NCBI GenBank assembly: GCA_003538615.1
Contig: DPRT01000126.1
Span: forward strand, 7,327 to 20,959
Direction of reading: 5' to 3'
DNA length: 13,633 nucleotides
DNA from: Holophagaceae bacterium
GTDB taxonomy: Bacteria > Acidobacteriota > Holophagae > Holophagales > Holophagaceae
The position numbers and the translations under genes were made by a program. The notes under the pieces are model-generated. The model did no database searches, was not told the DNA's origin, and saw only the letters and a list, made by a program, of their open reading frames with translations. Positions within the stretch are counted from its first letter, which is position 1. Each line of letters starts with the position of its first letter. Below are positions 5,798 to 12,688 of this stretch, piece by piece.

Positions 5798-8482
5798 TCA
5801 GGGCTCCAGGGCCTTCAGAAGCTGCTCCGGCGGGTAGGGCTTGTAGAGGGTGCCGAGGATCCAGGGCTCGTCCCCGGCCCCATCCCGGACGGCGGTGGAG
5901 AACAGGACGTGGCGGCAGCGGCGGGTTTCGCATTGCAGCTTCAGCCAGGGATGCAGGTCCCCGGTGCCGTCGGAGGCCTCGGAGATGAGGAGGTCCACGG
6001 GGCGTTCCGCCAGCAGGGGGGCCGCTTCGAGGCGACTGCCGGCTTCGCGCACATCCCAGGCGCTGCCGAGGGCCGCCAGCAGGCGCTTGCGGAAGAAGGC
6101 GCTGGGCTCCAGCAGGAGGATGGAATGGATGGGAGCCCGCCGGCCGATGTCCTGTTCATCCAGACCCAGGGCCAGGAGGGCCTCCTTGGCGGCGCTCCGC
6201 AGGCCCAGCCCCGTGGCGCGGCTGAACTGTTCCTTCAGGGACTCGACGAGGGAGACCTGGCGCGTGAGGCCCGCGATCTCGCAGAGCCGGGCCAGTTCGC
6301 GCCAGTCCTGATCCTTGCGGCCGAATTCCGCCTGCACGAGGACGGCGGTTTCCTGGGCCAGTTCGGCCCGCATGATGAATTCCGGATCCTGCAGGGCCTC
6401 CCGCACGGCCAGAAGGGCGGGGGCCCGGCCGGGGCCTTCAGGGGGAACGGCTTGCAGGAGGGCGCGGATCTTCTCCTCCTTGACGGCGATGTGGCTCAGG
6501 CTGGCGCTGCGGCGCCCCAGCTCTTTCACCACGGCGGCCACACGGTCGTTGGTGTCCCGGTCCCAGTCGCCGCGGGTGCGCAGCTCGAAGAGGAAATCCG
6601 AGAACATGTCCTTGAGCCGGGCGAAGAGATCCTGATCGAAGCAGTACAGGTGCTGGGCGGCGAGGATGGCCCGCAGGCGCTGGCCCTCGCCTTCGCGGTC
6701 ATCGCAGCAGCGGATGATGAGCTGTTCGAGGGCGGGGAGGGATTCCTGGGGGAGGGCGCGCTCGAAGCCCGGGAAGGCGGCCAGGGTCCCCTCCAGGGCC
6801 ACGATCAGCACCTGGGGGAGCTTCAGATGGGCGGATTTCGCCAACAGGCCGAGACCCGCCTCGGGGGCGGCCAGCGTGGCCAGGGCCTCCACCAGAGCCT
6901 CCTGGAGGCGGGCGGGTTTTCCGTCGTGGAGCAGGTCCAGGAGCACCGGAGCGGCGGCCGGGCTGCGGATGGCGCCGAGGGCCTCCACGGCCTCCAGCAG
7001 GAGGTCATCGCGCACATCGGTTTTGAGGAAGGCCATCAGGGGTTCGGCGGCGGCCTTGGTACCGTTCTCGGTGAAGATCCGGAGGGCCGTGCGCACCTGG
7101 TCGGGCTGGCCGGACTGGAAGAGTTCCATGACCGCCGGGAAGCTGGAGGGCAGCTTGCCGAAGTGGTGCATGGCCCGGTGGCCCACTTCGACGATGGAAT
7201 CCTGCATGGCCTTCAGGAAAAAAGGCAGGAGGGCGTCTTCTTCGCGGGCCCCCAGGGTGTCCAGGCAGCCTTCGCGGCGCTTGGGGTCGGTCATGGCCAG
7301 GATGCGGGCGAGACCGGCCTCGTCACTGGCGGGCACCAGGCGGCAGAACGCGTAATCCAGGCCTTCGCTGTGGGTGAAGTGGTCCAGGGCCTCCCGGAAG
7401 ACCGGCAGGACGGCGGTGCCGGACAGGTGGCCTGCGACGACCCGCCGCACCAGGGCCTCGCAGAGCTGATGGAGGGCGGTCCCCTGGGAGACCTGCTGCT
7501 TGGCGGCGGTGTCCTGGGCCTCGGTGACCATGGCGTTGAAGCGGGCGACCTTGCCCTCCAGCAGCACCGTGAGGGCCTCGGTCAGGAAGTGCTCGTAGGG
7601 GCCACGGGAAACGCCCTTGAGCTGCTCCAGGGGGAGGAGGGGCTGTCCTGATTCGCCCGCCTCCAGGGCCTGGCGGAGGGTCTGTGTGGCCTGGGGCGCC
7701 CGGGGCTCCATCTGGACCAGCAGGGCCTGGGCCAGCTCGGCCTTGGCGGCGTTGCGGGCGCCGGTCTGGAGGCGGTGGGTGAGGGATTCGAGGGCTTCCA
7801 GATCCCCCAGGGTGCGGAGGGTCTCCTGGAAGCGGCCGATGAGGGCGGAGTTCGGGGCCTCGCCGGGCAGCTCGGCCACGGCCCGGAGGAGGAGGCGGAA
7901 AGCCAGGGGGTCCGAGCCCTCCAGGGCTTCCCAGAGGATCTGGAAATCTGCGGGTTCGGCGGTGGCGGCCAGCCCCCGGGCCCCCTGGTGGGCCAGGCGG
8001 GGGTTGCTGTCCCCTTCCAGCAGGCGGCCCAGGTAGAAGGCGAGGGGCTGCTGGGCCTCCAGAGCGCTGAGCTCCCGGCGGAGGATCAGCTGGCGGTCGG
8101 GGTCGGTCCGCTGCGTGGCGAGCTTCAGCATGGCTTCCCGGGCCGACCGGGTTTCCAGCCGGCCCAGGGCGGAGCACCCCTCGTCGAAGGTGCCGAGGTC
8201 CGCTTCCTGGACCAGGGCCTGGAACAGCCAGGGCACCCATTCGGGCCAGTCGAATTTCGCGGTGAGGCCGAGGATGAGCCGCTTCTGGGCGGTGGAAGAG
8301 GTGGGCTTGACGAGCCGGCCACCCAGTTCCGGAAGGGCCAGCTGGCCCAGGCGGCGGAGCAGGTGGTGGAGGCGGGTCTGGGAAGCCGCGTCGGATTCAG
8401 AGGGGTTGCCCAGACAGGCGCGGAGCTCGTCCAGGGGAGTCAGGGGAATGTGTCGGAGGGGCGCGGCCATCAGAGAACCCAT
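5798..8482 (-). CDS. HEAT-repeat protein with C-terminal degenerate receiver domain
   Basis: This 894-residue protein has no signal peptide or membrane helix and is expected in the cytoplasm. Residues about 30-775 are almost entirely alpha-helical with HEAT/armadillo-like repeats; clear examples are around 493-520 (LLEAVEALGAIRSPAAAPVL) and 525-550 (LQEALVEALATLAAPEAGLG). Residues 785-894 (bases 5801-6130) follow the CheY fold: beta-1 SILLLEPSAFFRKRL, beta-3 DLLISEAS, beta-4 HVLFSTA and beta-5 LYKPYPPEQL. The switch Thr863 and the conserved Lys881 are present, but the phosphoacceptor Asp is Glu835, and the acidic pair is reduced to Glu792-Pro793. Phosphorylation is therefore unlikely, so a constitutive or partner-binding pseudo-receiver is inferred. 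The ATG at 8482 has GGAGG 12 bases upstream, a long spacing; ATG 8470 is the alternative. It is divergent from the gene at 8546. Confidence 0.88.
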   Translation of the reverse strand: MGSLMAAPLRHIPLTPLDELRACLGNPSESDAASQTRLHHLLRRLGQLALPELGGRLVKPTSSTAQKRLILGLTAKFDWPEWVPWLFQALVQEADLGTFDEGCSALGRLETRSAREAMLKLATQRTDPDRQLILRRELSALEAQQPLAFYLGRLLEGDSNPRLAHQGARGLAATAEPADFQILWEALEGSDPLAFRLLLRAVAELPGEAPNSALIGRFQETLRTLGDLEALESLTHRLQTGARNAAKAELAQALLVQMEPRAPQATQTLRQALEAGESGQPLLPLEQLKGVSRGPYEHFLTEALTVLLEGKVARFNAMVTEAQDTAAKQQVSQGTALHQLCEALVRRVVAGHLSGTAVLPVFREALDHFTHSEGLDYAFCRLVPASDEAGLARILAMTDPKRREGCLDTLGAREEDALLPFFLKAMQDSIVEVGHRAMHHFGKLPSSFPAVMELFQSGQPDQVRTALRIFTENGTKAAAEPLMAFLKTDVRDDLLLEAVEALGAIRSPAAAPVLLDLLHDGKPARLQEALVEALATLAAPEAGLGLLAKSAHLKLPQVLIVALEGTLAAFPGFERALPQESLPALEQLIIRCCDDREGEGQRLRAILAAQHLYCFDQDLFARLKDMFSDFLFELRTRGDWDRDTNDRVAAVVKELGRRSASLSHIAVKEEKIRALLQAVPPEGPGRAPALLAVREALQDPEFIMRAELAQETAVLVQAEFGRKDQDWRELARLCEIAGLTRQVSLVESLKEQFSRATGLGLRSAAKEALLALGLDEQDIGRRAPIHSILLLEPSAFFRKRLLAALGSAWDVREAGSRLEAAPLLAERPVDLLISEASDGTGDLHPWLKLQCETRRCRHVLFSTAVRDGAGDEPWILGTLYKPYPPEQLLKALEP

Positions 8483-8499
8483 CGGCCCGTTCGGCCTCC

Positions 8500-8515
8500 G
8501 GGTGAAGAACCACCC
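8500..8515. repeat. Short inverted repeat in the divergent spacer
   Basis: GGGTG and CACCC flank a 6-base loop in the 63-bp spacer between the HEAT gene (minus) and the exported-protein gene (plus). It could be an operator for divergent control, but a five-base arm arises easily by chance in such GC-rich DNA. Confidence 0.2.
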
Positions 8516-8532
8516 TTCTGTCCGGGAGGTGC

Positions 8533-8538
8533 TAGCGT
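8533..8538 (+). promoter_or_regulatory. Putative -10 element (TAGCGT) before the exported-protein gene
   Basis: TAGCGT lies seven bases before the ATG at 8546, the distance expected between a -10 hexamer and the transcription start. If used, the mRNA would be nearly leaderless. No recognisable -35 box is present. A GGGAGG at 8524-8529 would then lie upstream of the transcript start. Confidence 0.22.
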
Positions 8539-8545
8539 TTTGAGC

Positions 8546-9226
8546 ATGCGCGCCCTGATCCTCGCCCTCTCAGCCCTCCTCGCCCAGGCTCAGACTCCAG
8601 CCTTCCTGGACCAGCTCCCTCCGGCGGTCCGGGCCGAGGCCCTGGATGTCCTGAACCGGGCGGATTTCGTCTTTGAAACCCAGACCCAGCCGAAACGCGT
8701 GCGTCTGGCGACCATGGAAAAGCTCTTCGACCACCCCCGGTTGAGCGCGGCCATGTGGCGACACTGCCAGTTCGTGCCCGGCTTCTACGCCTTCATCCAC
8801 CCGGATGGCGCCTGGAGCATCGATGACGCCCGGGGCCTCAAGGGCACCCTCCGCCTCATCCATCAGCGTCCAGGCCACCGGGTCTATCTGGTGGAGGGCC
8901 TCGCCGAGAAGGGCCGACTGAAGACGCCCTTCGCCGTCGGCGCGAAGATGCTGACCTCGTACCGCTACTGGGAGGGGAAGAACGGCTTCGAGACCCACCT
9001 CCAGACTTGGACCGCCCTGGACTCCGCCCTGCTGGGCATGGTGGCCCGACCTTTCCGGGGCTACATCAAGGGCCGCCAGGACGAATTCATCGCCTACATC
9101 AACGGCAACGTGGCCACCTTCGGGGAGTTCGCCGACCTGCGCCCGGGGGACTTCCATGGCCCCCTCAAGCGGGATGGCGACGCCGTGGCCCTCCGCGAGT
9201 TCGAGACCCTGTTCCAGAGGAAGTGA
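8546..9226 (+). CDS. Exported protein of unknown function
   Basis: A 226-residue protein starts with a short signal peptide (MRALILALSALLAQAQ), probably cleaved near residue 16, so it is expected in the envelope. I do not recognise a family. The mature part is mixed alpha/beta: residues 22-70 are helical (LPPAVRAEALDVLNRADFVF), and 76-150 are beta-rich with several aromatic residues (FVPGFYAFIHPDGAWSIDD, LRLIHQRPGHRVYLVEGLA, MLTSYRYWEGKNGFET). A helical segment at 155-195 follows (MVARPFRGYIKGRQDEFIAY). An in-frame TTG at 8540 is the alternative start; GGGAGG at 8524-8529 is 10 bases from that TTG but 16 from the ATG. The stop overlaps the next start by one base (TGATG), so it is translationally coupled to the Yip1-like gene. 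This suggests a shared envelope role with the two membrane proteins downstream, but nothing more specific. Confidence 0.82.
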   Translation: MRALILALSALLAQAQTPAFLDQLPPAVRAEALDVLNRADFVFETQTQPKRVRLATMEKLFDHPRLSAAMWRHCQFVPGFYAFIHPDGAWSIDDARGLKGTLRLIHQRPGHRVYLVEGLAEKGRLKTPFAVGAKMLTSYRYWEGKNGFETHLQTWTALDSALLGMVARPFRGYIKGRQDEFIAYINGNVATFGEFADLRPGDFHGPLKRDGDAVALREFETLFQRK

Positions 9227-9909
9227 TGGCGATCCCTTTTGCGGCCTCCTTCCGGGCCCTGGTTCGGCCATCGGGGGCTTTTGCGGAGGGGCCGCCCCCC
9301 CTGGGGCGTGCCTTGGGCCGGATGCTGGCCGCCTGGGTGCCCCTGGCCCTGGCGCATGCCGGGCTGGCCGCCTGGGGCGCCCTTGAGATCTACGGGGGCC
9401 TCCGGAGAAATGGGCCGCCAGCTTGGCTGGCGTGGGCCATGGGGGTCGGCCCCGAGGAGCTGGAAGGGCTGTTCCGGGCCCTTCCGCCTCCGCCCGCCTT
9501 TGGCCGCATTTGGCCCTGGCTTCTGCTGATCGTGCCCATCGGGGTGCTGGGCACCTGGCTTCACCACGCCGTCTGGGATCACACGGGCCTCTGGCTGCTG
9601 GGGGGACTGAAGCAGAAGCGCGGCCTCCGGGCCAGCCTGGTGGCCGAGGCCGAGGCCCTGCGCATCGCCGCCGTGGGCACGCTGGCGGGGCTGCTGGGTT
9701 TCGTGCCGGGCCTCGGCGTCCTCCTGGCGGTGCCCTTGCTGCTGCTGGATGGCTACCTGTGGCTGTTCCGGGGCTTCGCCCTGGCGGCGCGGCATGGCTG
9801 CGAGCCCTGGAAGGGGGTGGCCGCCACGGTGGTCCACGCAGTCCTGCTGGGCGGCTGCGCCCTGGGCCTGGCCACCATGATGTTCCTGTTGCTGCGGGTG
9901 TCCCCGTGA
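9226..9909 (+). CDS. Yip1-like integral membrane protein
   Basis: The ATG at 9226 overlaps the previous stop (TGATG) and gives 227 residues. The N-terminus MAIPFAASFRALVRPSGAFA, followed by several hydrophobic helices, fits the bacterial Yip1-domain pattern: an amphipathic start containing 'RPxxAF', then about five membrane segments. Probable helices are at residues 31-52, 95-114, 144-160, 161-182 and 198-222. A polar, positively charged loop (GGLKQKRGLRASLVAEAEALR, 126-146) lies between the second and third. Yip1-domain proteins in bacteria have no established function. The last bases overlap the next gene by four (GTGA at 9906-9909), so the three genes from 8546 to 10280 form a coupled unit. 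Family assignment is by pattern only; an unrelated polytopic protein is possible. Confidence 0.78.
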   Translation: MAIPFAASFRALVRPSGAFAEGPPPLGRALGRMLAAWVPLALAHAGLAAWGALEIYGGLRRNGPPAWLAWAMGVGPEELEGLFRALPPPPAFGRIWPWLLLIVPIGVLGTWLHHAVWDHTGLWLLGGLKQKRGLRASLVAEAEALRIAAVGTLAGLLGFVPGLGVLLAVPLLLLDGYLWLFRGFALAARHGCEPWKGVAATVVHAVLLGGCALGLATMMFLLLRVSP

Positions 9910-10280
9910 GGCGGGTACCCTGGGTCGCGCTTTCCGTGTCGGCCCTGGCCCTGGGGATCTGGCTGGCGGCCTTCCTGGCCCCGTTCTCGGGCCTTCTCCC
10001 GGGCTGCGCCTTCAAGCGGATCACGGGATTCGCCTGCGCCACCTGCGGTATGACCCGGTGCATCCTGGCCCTGGGCCAGGGCCAGTGGCGCGAAGCCATC
10101 CATTGGTACCCCGCCGTGGCCGCCCTGCTGCTTGTCACCCCGGCGGCCGCCCTTTGGGACGTCCGCCGCGCCTGGCGGGGGGACGCCTACCCGGCCCTGC
10201 CCGCATCCCCGGCCCTCCGCGCGGGGATCTGGATCCTGCTCGCGGGAATCTGGGCGCTCCAGGTGGCACGGGGAATCTAG
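9906..10280 (+). CDS. DUF2752 family membrane protein
   Basis: A GTG start overlapping the previous TGA by four bases gives a 124-residue protein. It has the DUF2752 hallmark: a membrane helix (about residues 7-27), a Cys-rich turn with C34, C44 and C47 in 'CAFKRITGFACATCGMTR', then a short amphipathic segment (LGQGQWREAIHWYP) and a second helix (about 68-84). A third helix is at 105-121. The 'P/T-x-CGxTR' core is the recognised signature of this family of unknown function; the cysteines may bind metal or haem or form disulphides, which is inference. It is the last gene of the 8546-10280 unit. No terminator hairpin is evident after the TAG. Confidence 0.85.
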   Translation: MRRVPWVALSVSALALGIWLAAFLAPFSGLLPGCAFKRITGFACATCGMTRCILALGQGQWREAIHWYPAVAALLLVTPAAALWDVRRAWRGDAYPALPASPALRAGIWILLAGIWALQVARGI

Positions 10281-10291
10281 CCCGCCGGGTT

Positions 10292-10320
10292 TTGCCATGG
10301 GCCCCCAGTGCGGTCATGCT
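10292..10320 (+). promoter_or_regulatory. Putative sigma-70-type promoter (TTGCCA, 17 bp, CATGCT)
   Basis: TTGCCA (10292-10297) and CATGCT (10315-10320) are separated by 17 bases. The first differs from TTGACA in one position; the second matches TATAAT in three. Transcription from about 10327 would give a leader of about 20 nt containing the GGAG site. It would drive the roadblock-like gene and the transporter. The rest of the 67-bp gap holds nothing else I can name. Confidence 0.42.
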
Positions 10321-10336
10321 GTCAGCACGCTTCACC

Positions 10337-10340
10337 GGAG
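10337..10340 (+). promoter_or_regulatory. Ribosome binding site fixing the start at 10348
   Basis: GGAG followed by seven bases and ATG. It decides against using far-upstream in-frame codons that would run into the DUF2752 gene. Confidence 0.6.
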
Positions 10341-10347
10341 TTTTTCC

Positions 10348-10704
10348 ATGTTCCAGCAAATCCTGGATCAGTTGATCGAGCGGGTCCCCGAGGCCCTGGC
10401 CGCGACGTTCAATGATCGCGATGGGGATCCCATCTGCTCCCGCACGATCCAGGTCTCCAACGAGGGCCTGCAGCTTCTGGGGGCCTATCAGCATGTGGTG
10501 AAGCGGCACCTCCAGCAGGCGGTGGAGGAGTTCGACCGCGGCGAGGTCAAGCAGGTGGCCTTCGCCACCGACCAGCACTGGATCCTCATGATGGGTGCCA
10601 AGGAGCAGTGCACGCTGGTCCTGGTGATGCAGCGGGAGGGCCTCCTGGGGCGCGCCCGATTCTACATGGAACAGGCCATCGGGGCCCTGAACGACGAACT
10701 GTAG
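10348..10704 (+). CDS. Roadblock/LC7-like domain protein
   Basis: This 118-residue soluble protein follows the roadblock (MglB-like) fold by pattern: an N-terminal helix (MFQQILDQLIERVPEAL), a strand-turn-strand around 'ATFNDRDGDPICS' (residues 19-31), a long helix (41-62, LQLLGAYQHVVKRHLQQAVE), then strands 67-75, 78-84 and 87-95 (EQCTLVLVMQ) and a final helix (97-115, GLLGRARFYMEQAIGAL). Proteins of this family regulate small Ras-like GTPases or act as dimeric scaffolds; no GTPase gene is seen in this window. The start ATG has GGAG seven bases upstream. It ends 10 bp before the nucleoside-transporter gene, so both are probably on one transcript. No cofactor-binding motif is visible. The fold assignment rests on secondary-structure pattern, not on catalytic residues. 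Confidence 0.82.
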   Translation: MFQQILDQLIERVPEALAATFNDRDGDPICSRTIQVSNEGLQLLGAYQHVVKRHLQQAVEEFDRGEVKQVAFATDQHWILMMGAKEQCTLVLVMQREGLLGRARFYMEQAIGALNDEL

Positions 10705-10714
10705 GGAGCACTCG

Positions 10715-12088
10715 ATGGAACGCTTCATCGGCCTGGCCGGCATCGTGGCCTTCATGGCCATTGCGTACGCGCTGTCCCACAAGCGGAGTGCCATCCACTG
10801 GCGCACCATCGCCTGGGGCCTATGTCTCCAGTGGATCTTCGCGCTGGTCGTACTGAAGGGCACCCTGATCTCAGGGCTGCTGTCCTTCCTGCCCTTCCCG
10901 AAAGGGACGGGCTGGCTGGTGCTGCTCCTGATGTTCGTGCCCATGCTGCTCCGGCGCTTTGCCGCCTATGAGAACAAGGCCCTCAACTGGGGCCTTTTCG
11001 GCGTCATCGTGCTGGGGATGCTGCGGGGGAACCTGGTGGGTTCCTCCTTCGACCGGATGCGCATCGTGGTCGAGCACCTCATGACCTACGCCCACGAGGG
11101 CGCCAGCTTCGTGTTCGGCTCCCTGTCGGACGGCCCCGGCGGCAAGGTGGGTATGGTCTTCGCCTTCTCGGTGCTGCCCACCATCATCTTCGTGGCCTCG
11201 ATTTTCGCGGTCCTCTACTACATGGGTGTCATGCAGTGGGTGGTGGGCGCGGCAGCCCGCGCCATGGGCCGCTTCCTGAAGGTCTCCGGCGCCGAGAGCG
11301 TCAGCGTGGCCGCCAGCATCCTCATGGGCCAGACCGAAGCCCCGCTCACCATCCGGCCCTTCCTGGCCCGCATGACCCGCAGCGAGCTCATGGTGATCAT
11401 GACCGCGGGCATGGCCCACGTATCCGGCAGCATCATGGTGGCCTACGTCCAGGTGGCCCACGTGGACATCGTGCACCTGCTCACGGCCGTGATCATGACG
11501 GCGCCTGGCGCCGTCATGATGGCGAAGATGCTGGAGCCGGAGACGGAAACCCCCGAGACCGCCGGAAACATCAAGGTGGACATCCCCAACCACGATGCCA
11601 ACGTGCTGGACGCCGCGGCCCGGGGCGCCTTCGAGGGGGGTCAGCTGGCCTTCAACGTGGCCGTGATGCTCATCGCCTTCATCGCGCTCATCTACCTGCT
11701 CAACGGGTTGATGAAGGCCATCCATCCGGGCTTCAGTCTGGAGATGGTGCTGGGCGCGGTGTTCAAGCCCTTCGCCTTCCTCATGGGCGTGCCCTGGACC
11801 GAGGCAGGCCAGGTGGGCTCCCTGCTGGGCAAGCGCATGGTGGTGAATGAATTCGTGGCCTTCCTGGATCTGGGCGCCATGACGAACCTGTCCACCAAGG
11901 CCCGGCTGGTGTCCACCTTCGCCCTCTGCGGCTTTGCCAACTTCAGCAGCATCGCCATCCAGGTGGGGGGGATCGGGGCCCTGGTGCCCGAGCGCCGGGG
12001 GGATCTGGCCCGATTGGGCCTGAGGGCCATGCTGGCGGGCACCCTCGCCAACTTCCTCAGCGCCTGCATCGCCGGGATCCTGAGTTAG
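10715..12088 (+). CDS. Concentrative nucleoside transporter, CNT (NupC) family
   Basis: A 457-residue polytopic inner-membrane protein that should import nucleosides with an ion gradient (sodium or proton). CNT hallmarks are clear: GQTEAP (205-210, with Q206, T207 and E208 for ribose/base and ion contacts), GKRMVVNEFVAF (372-383, with E379) and CGFANFSSI (405-413, with N409 and S412). Hydrophobic helices lie at about 4-20, 35-58, 66-80, 90-105, 148-178, 225-270, 308-332, 344-358, 396-420 and 436-456. The N-terminal 'gate' region with GSLSDG around 135-140 is also family-like. Length is slightly above the usual 400-425 for bacterial members. GGGAG (10704-10708) lies six bases before the ATG. 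It is downstream of the roadblock-like gene in an apparent two-gene operon. Which nucleosides and which ion it uses cannot be read from the sequence. Confidence 0.92.
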   Translation: MERFIGLAGIVAFMAIAYALSHKRSAIHWRTIAWGLCLQWIFALVVLKGTLISGLLSFLPFPKGTGWLVLLLMFVPMLLRRFAAYENKALNWGLFGVIVLGMLRGNLVGSSFDRMRIVVEHLMTYAHEGASFVFGSLSDGPGGKVGMVFAFSVLPTIIFVASIFAVLYYMGVMQWVVGAAARAMGRFLKVSGAESVSVAASILMGQTEAPLTIRPFLARMTRSELMVIMTAGMAHVSGSIMVAYVQVAHVDIVHLLTAVIMTAPGAVMMAKMLEPETETPETAGNIKVDIPNHDANVLDAAARGAFEGGQLAFNVAVMLIAFIALIYLLNGLMKAIHPGFSLEMVLGAVFKPFAFLMGVPWTEAGQVGSLLGKRMVVNEFVAFLDLGAMTNLSTKARLVSTFALCGFANFSSIAIQVGGIGALVPERRGDLARLGLRAMLAGTLANFLSACIAGILS

Positions 12089-12166
12089 AAAAAACCATAA
12101 AAACAGACCCATGCTCCAGCCATTCCGGAATCCTGCCGATGGAGAGGCATTGCCGGAGGTTATTCC
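12089..12166 (+). other. 78-bp intergenic stretch, locally AT-rich
   Basis: The first 20 bases (A6, then CCATAAAAAC) are AT-rich in an otherwise GC-rich window and could be part of a promoter (CATAAA as a weak -10). A perfect 10-bp palindrome, ATTCCGGAAT, lies at 12122-12131. GGAGG at 12155-12159 is the ribosome binding site of the next gene. No terminator hairpin is visible after the transporter gene. Confidence 0.35.
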
Positions 12167-12667
12167 ATGGCCCGCATCTCGTCTTTGATCCTCATTCCAG
12201 TCCTCTCGTCCATGGCGCTCACGGCTGGGGACTATGACGCCTTGATCGGCGCGATGAAGAAGGCCTGGCCTCAGGTGGGGACCCTGGCGGTGGTCTGCGA
12301 TGCAAACGGGAGCAAGGCTTCCCTTGGCACCCTCACCGGGGCCGCCGGAGGGATGAAGGTGATCGTGGTGGATGTGAAGGGCCCCCAGGACATGGGGAAG
12401 GCCATCGCCACGCTCGCGGGCCGCAAGCCGGACGCCGTGATCCTGCTCGCGGGCGACAAGGTCGCAGGGGACGGGTCCTCCGCCGCCAGTTTCCTCATTC
12501 AGCGCATGGCCGCCATCAAGATCCCCACGGCCGCCACCTCCGAGGCCGGGGTGAAGCAGGGTGCGGCCCTGGGTATCGGGCCCGGCACCGGCGGCAGGCT
12601 GTTGTCCAATGCCAAGGTGGCCGCCGTGGCGGGCGTCGCGGTTCCCGCGGGAGCCACCGCCCTCTGA
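12167..12667 (+). CDS. Small exported protein, possibly related to ABC substrate-binding lobes
   Basis: A 166-residue protein with a signal peptide (MARISSLILIPVLSSMALTA). GGAGG at 12155-12159 lies seven bases before the ATG, making the start firm. The mature part alternates strands and helices: LAVVCDANGSKASL (40-53), MKVIVVDVKGPQDM (63-76), PDAVILLAGDKV (88-99) and helix 105-117, then IPTAATSEAGVKQGAALGIG (119-138). This order, with 'PDAVILL' followed by 'IPxxxxxEAGVKxGAALGIG', loosely recalls the C-terminal half of the DUF534/ABC_sub_bind substrate-binding proteins, but at about half their length. No permease or ATPase gene is nearby. It could be a remnant, a single-lobe protein or an unrelated Rossmann-like exported protein. 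It faces pssA across only 21 bp. Confidence 0.75.
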   Translation: MARISSLILIPVLSSMALTAGDYDALIGAMKKAWPQVGTLAVVCDANGSKASLGTLTGAAGGMKVIVVDVKGPQDMGKAIATLAGRKPDAVILLAGDKVAGDGSSAASFLIQRMAAIKIPTAATSEAGVKQGAALGIGPGTGGRLLSNAKVAAVAGVAVPAGATAL

Positions 12668-12688
12668 TCTGACCGGGGTCCCGCCCTC
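12668..12688. other. 21-bp convergent gap without visible terminator
   Basis: The plus-strand gene ending at 12667 and pssA ending at 12689 face each other. The gap contains GACCGGGGTC, whose four-base arms are too short to call a terminator, and there is no T-run. Transcripts from both sides may read into each other. Confidence 0.3.

Noticed and set aside
5726..7651. A 641-codon open frame on the plus strand opposite the HEAT gene
   Set aside because: Low-complexity Gly/Gln/Glu-rich product without domains; the minus-strand frame carries coherent HEAT repeats and a receiver-like domain.
12089..12110. AT-rich stretch after the transporter gene as a terminator
   Set aside because: The plus strand shows A-runs, not T-runs, and no hairpin.
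10871..12112. A 413-codon open frame on the minus strand opposite the transporter gene
   Set aside because: His/Gly/Glu-rich shadow product; the plus-strand frame has complete CNT motifs.
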